Below are positions 50,027 through 51,319 of a DNA stretch of 51,319 nt, piece after piece. Under the pieces are notes generated by a model. It was not told the DNA's origin. It saw only the letters and a list, made by a program, of their open reading frames with translations, and ran no database searches. Within the stretch, counting starts at the first letter, position 1. Every line of letters starts with the position of its first letter. Position numbers and translations under genes: made by a program. Source of the DNA: an uncultured Pelagibacteraceae bacterium (GTDB lineage: Bacteria; Pseudomonadota; Alphaproteobacteria; Pelagibacterales; Pelagibacteraceae); contig CACJQT010000010.1 of NCBI GenBank assembly GCA_902595635.1, positions 1 to 51,319 on the forward strand, in the 5' to 3' direction.

Positions 50027-50913
50027 TACTTGTGTTTTACAAGTTTTAATTTTTCTCTTGTTTCTGAAGGTGACATAATCTCTACACCAAGATCTGTAAC
50101 TATTCTTATAGCTTTCTCAACTAATTGAGGATTTGTTGCTAATTTACCTCTAGATAAATATAAATTATCCTCTAATCCAACTCTTGGGTTACCTCCCATT
50201 ACTACAGTTTGTGCAACATATGGCATTTCATTTTTAGATATTGCAAAACCTGACCATATGCCTTCTTTGGGCATTATATCTTTCATTGCTTGCATAGCCA
50301 ATGGTGTTGCGGGTGCTCCCCACGGAATTCCTAAACACATTTGAAAAAGAGGTGGATCACTTAACAATCCCTCTTTATATAACTGAGCTCCAAACCACAT
50401 ATTTCCCAAATCAAAAGCTTCTATTTCAGGTTTAACTTTTATTTCCATTAGCTTTTTTGCAGCTTTTCTCAAATCGTTAGGTGTATTAACTGTAATAACA
50501 GAACTGTCTCCAAAATTTAATGTACCACAATCAAGTGTACATATTTCTGGAAGAAATTGTTCAGCATTCGCAATTCTCTCCATTACATTTGCCATGTCTG
50601 TCATCGGACCAAATTCTAAAGGGTTTTTGCCTTGGCCTATATCTAAATCACCACCCATTCCTGTTGTAAGATTAAGAATAACATCAGTTTCAGATGATCT
50701 TACTCTATCAACTACTTCTTTATAAAGCTCGAGTCTTCTACTTGGAGTTCCATCTTCCTCTCTAACATGAATATGAGCAATAGCAGCACCAGCTTTTGCA
50801 GACTCTATTGCTGCTTTTGCAATTTGTTCTGGAGTTTTGGGCAAATCAGGATGTTTGCTTGCTGTATCACCAGATCCTGTAACTGCGCATGAGATGAAGA
50901 CTTTATTGTTCAT
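50026..50913 (-). CDS. BKACE (beta-keto acid cleavage enzyme), probably dehydrocarnitine-cleaving
   Basis: This 295-residue protein is a BKACE/DUF849 zinc enzyme. CAVTGSGDT (9-17), the HIH zinc pair (H47, H49), NLTTGMGGDLDIG and TLDCGTLNFG are family landmarks. BKACE enzymes cleave a beta-keto acid with acetyl-CoA; in carnitine degradation the products are betainyl-CoA and acetoacetate. It starts the three-gene unit with carnitine dehydrogenase and GFA. Its substrate is inferred from that pairing. The betainyl-CoA thioesterase expected next is not in the window. Confidence 0.88.
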   Translation of the reverse strand: MNNKVFISCAVTGSGDTASKHPDLPKTPEQIAKAAIESAKAGAAIAHIHVREEDGTPSRRLELYKEVVDRVRSSETDVILNLTTGMGGDLDIGQGKNPLEFGPMTDMANVMERIANAEQFLPEICTLDCGTLNFGDSSVITVNTPNDLRKAAKKLMEIKVKPEIEAFDLGNMWFGAQLYKEGLLSDPPLFQMCLGIPWGAPATPLAMQAMKDIMPKEGIWSGFAISKNEMPYVAQTVVMGGNPRVGLEDNLYLSRGKLATNPQLVEKAIRIVTDLGVEIMSPSETREKLKLVKHK

Positions 50914-50970
50914 TTTTATTTATAGAAAAATATAATATCATATCATTAATAATTATAGGAAATAAAATTA

Positions 50971-51319
50971 ATGGACTTAAATAAACTAAGAGTAAGACGT
51001 AGTTTTATATTTACCCCAGGTCTTCAACCAGAAATGTTTCCAAAAGCCTTAGCTTCAGGTGCTGATATGGTTTGTATTGAATTAGAAGATGGAATAGCCA
51101 TGAAAGATAAAGATGAAGCAAGAAAAAATACTATTGATGCATTAAAGTCACTAGAAGTAAAAAATGATGTTGAATTAGTTGTTAGATTAAACTGTCAAAG
51201 AACCAAACATGGACTTCTAGACTTAGAAGCTATTGCTTCGAATAAACTAAAAGTTAAAGCTATCATGTTGCCTAAAGTTAAAACGCCTGACGAAATTACA
51301 TTTATTGATGACATGCTTA
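50971..51319 (+). CDS. CitE/HpcH-HpaI-type aldolase/lyase, N-terminal part (runs off the window)
   Basis: The frame from the ATG at 50971 runs to the window end (116 codons). RRSFIFTPGLQPEMFPKALA with DMVCIELEDG (about 9-44) and IMLPKVKTPDEI (about 98-109) match citrate-lyase beta-subunit-like and malyl/citramalyl-CoA lyase proteins, which cleave 3-hydroxyacyl-CoA or 4-hydroxy-2-oxo acids. It diverges from the BKACE gene across 57 bp; TATAAT occurs at 50931-50936. The rest of the gene, including residues that would separate the subfamilies, is outside. Confidence 0.8.
   Translation, partial: MDLNKLRVRRSFIFTPGLQPEMFPKALASGADMVCIELEDGIAMKDKDEARKNTIDALKSLEVKNDVELVVRLNCQRTKHGLLDLEAIASNKLKVKAIMLPKVKTPDEITFIDDML

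Noticed and set aside
1..51319. CRISPR arrays, insertion sequences, prophage or integron features, tRNA and rRNA genes
   Set aside because: I found no regularly spaced repeats, transposase or integrase-like proteins, or cloverleaf-type sequences. Short tRNAs could still be missed by eye.

Overview
The window looks like a surface-ocean SAR11 bacterium (Pelagibacterales, Candidatus Pelagibacter type). It is very AT-rich, and genes abut or overlap by a few bases on both strands. No gap without a gene exceeds about 200 bases. The gene content is dominated by ABC uptake systems for small organic nutrients and by one-carbon and methyl-group metabolism. I saw no rRNA, tRNA, CRISPR array, insertion sequence, phage gene or clear pseudogene. 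The taxonomic call is inferred from composition and gene content, not from a marker gene.

Layout. (1) 1-9.5 kb: start of a BamB-like lipoprotein, YfgM-like protein, aconitase, LysE exporter, CsaA, an ArgE-type deacetylase, an aldehyde dehydrogenase with an agmatinase-family ureohydrolase (preceded by an overlooked 44-residue membrane peptide), and an exported metalloprotease/cyclophilin pair. (2) 9.5-17.2 kb, minus strand: a dipeptide-type ABC importer (binding protein, terminator hairpin, two permeases, fused double ATPase) ending in a FadN-like beta-oxidation enzyme. (3) 17.4-24.8 kb, plus strand: a tightly packed seven-gene operon with a GcvT-like protein, S51 peptidase, FMN alpha-hydroxyacid oxidase, ThDP lyase/decarboxylase, transthyretin/HIUase-like protein, DmdA-type demethylase and thiolase. 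(4) 24.8-31.3 kb, minus strand: EutA- and DoeA-like ectoine-utilisation proteins followed by a polyamine-type (Pot) ABC importer. (5) 31.4-41.2 kb: aldehyde dehydrogenase, VOC protein, two homocysteine S-methyltransferase paralogues, MsrA, serine hydrolase, amidase, iron alcohol dehydrogenase and two EamA transporters. (6) 41.2-51.3 kb: a quaternary-amine importer (two ProV ATPases, a fused double ProW permease, ProX) with gamma-butyrobetaine hydroxylase-like, carnitine dehydrogenase-like and BKACE enzymes, plus SDR and GFA proteins and the start of a CitE/HpcH-type lyase.

How the genes work together. Region 6 reads as import of gamma-butyrobetaine/carnitine, hydroxylation, oxidation to 3-dehydrocarnitine and acetyl-CoA-dependent cleavage towards glycine betaine. 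The homocysteine methyltransferases in region 5 and the folate-dependent GcvT/DmdA-type enzymes in region 3 could handle methyl groups released from betaine or sulfonium compounds. Region 4 pairs ectoine-ring-opening homologues with an importer not usually linked to ectoine. The best candidates for undescribed biology are the seven-gene operon at 17.4-24.8 kb, the EutA-DoeA-Pot operon, and the compact carnitine route with a GFA protein translationally coupled to carnitine dehydrogenase.

Regulation visible in the sequence: each of the three binding-protein genes is followed by a strong hairpin and has a good Shine-Dalgarno sequence. Several intergenic palindromes sit beside sigma70-like promoters.
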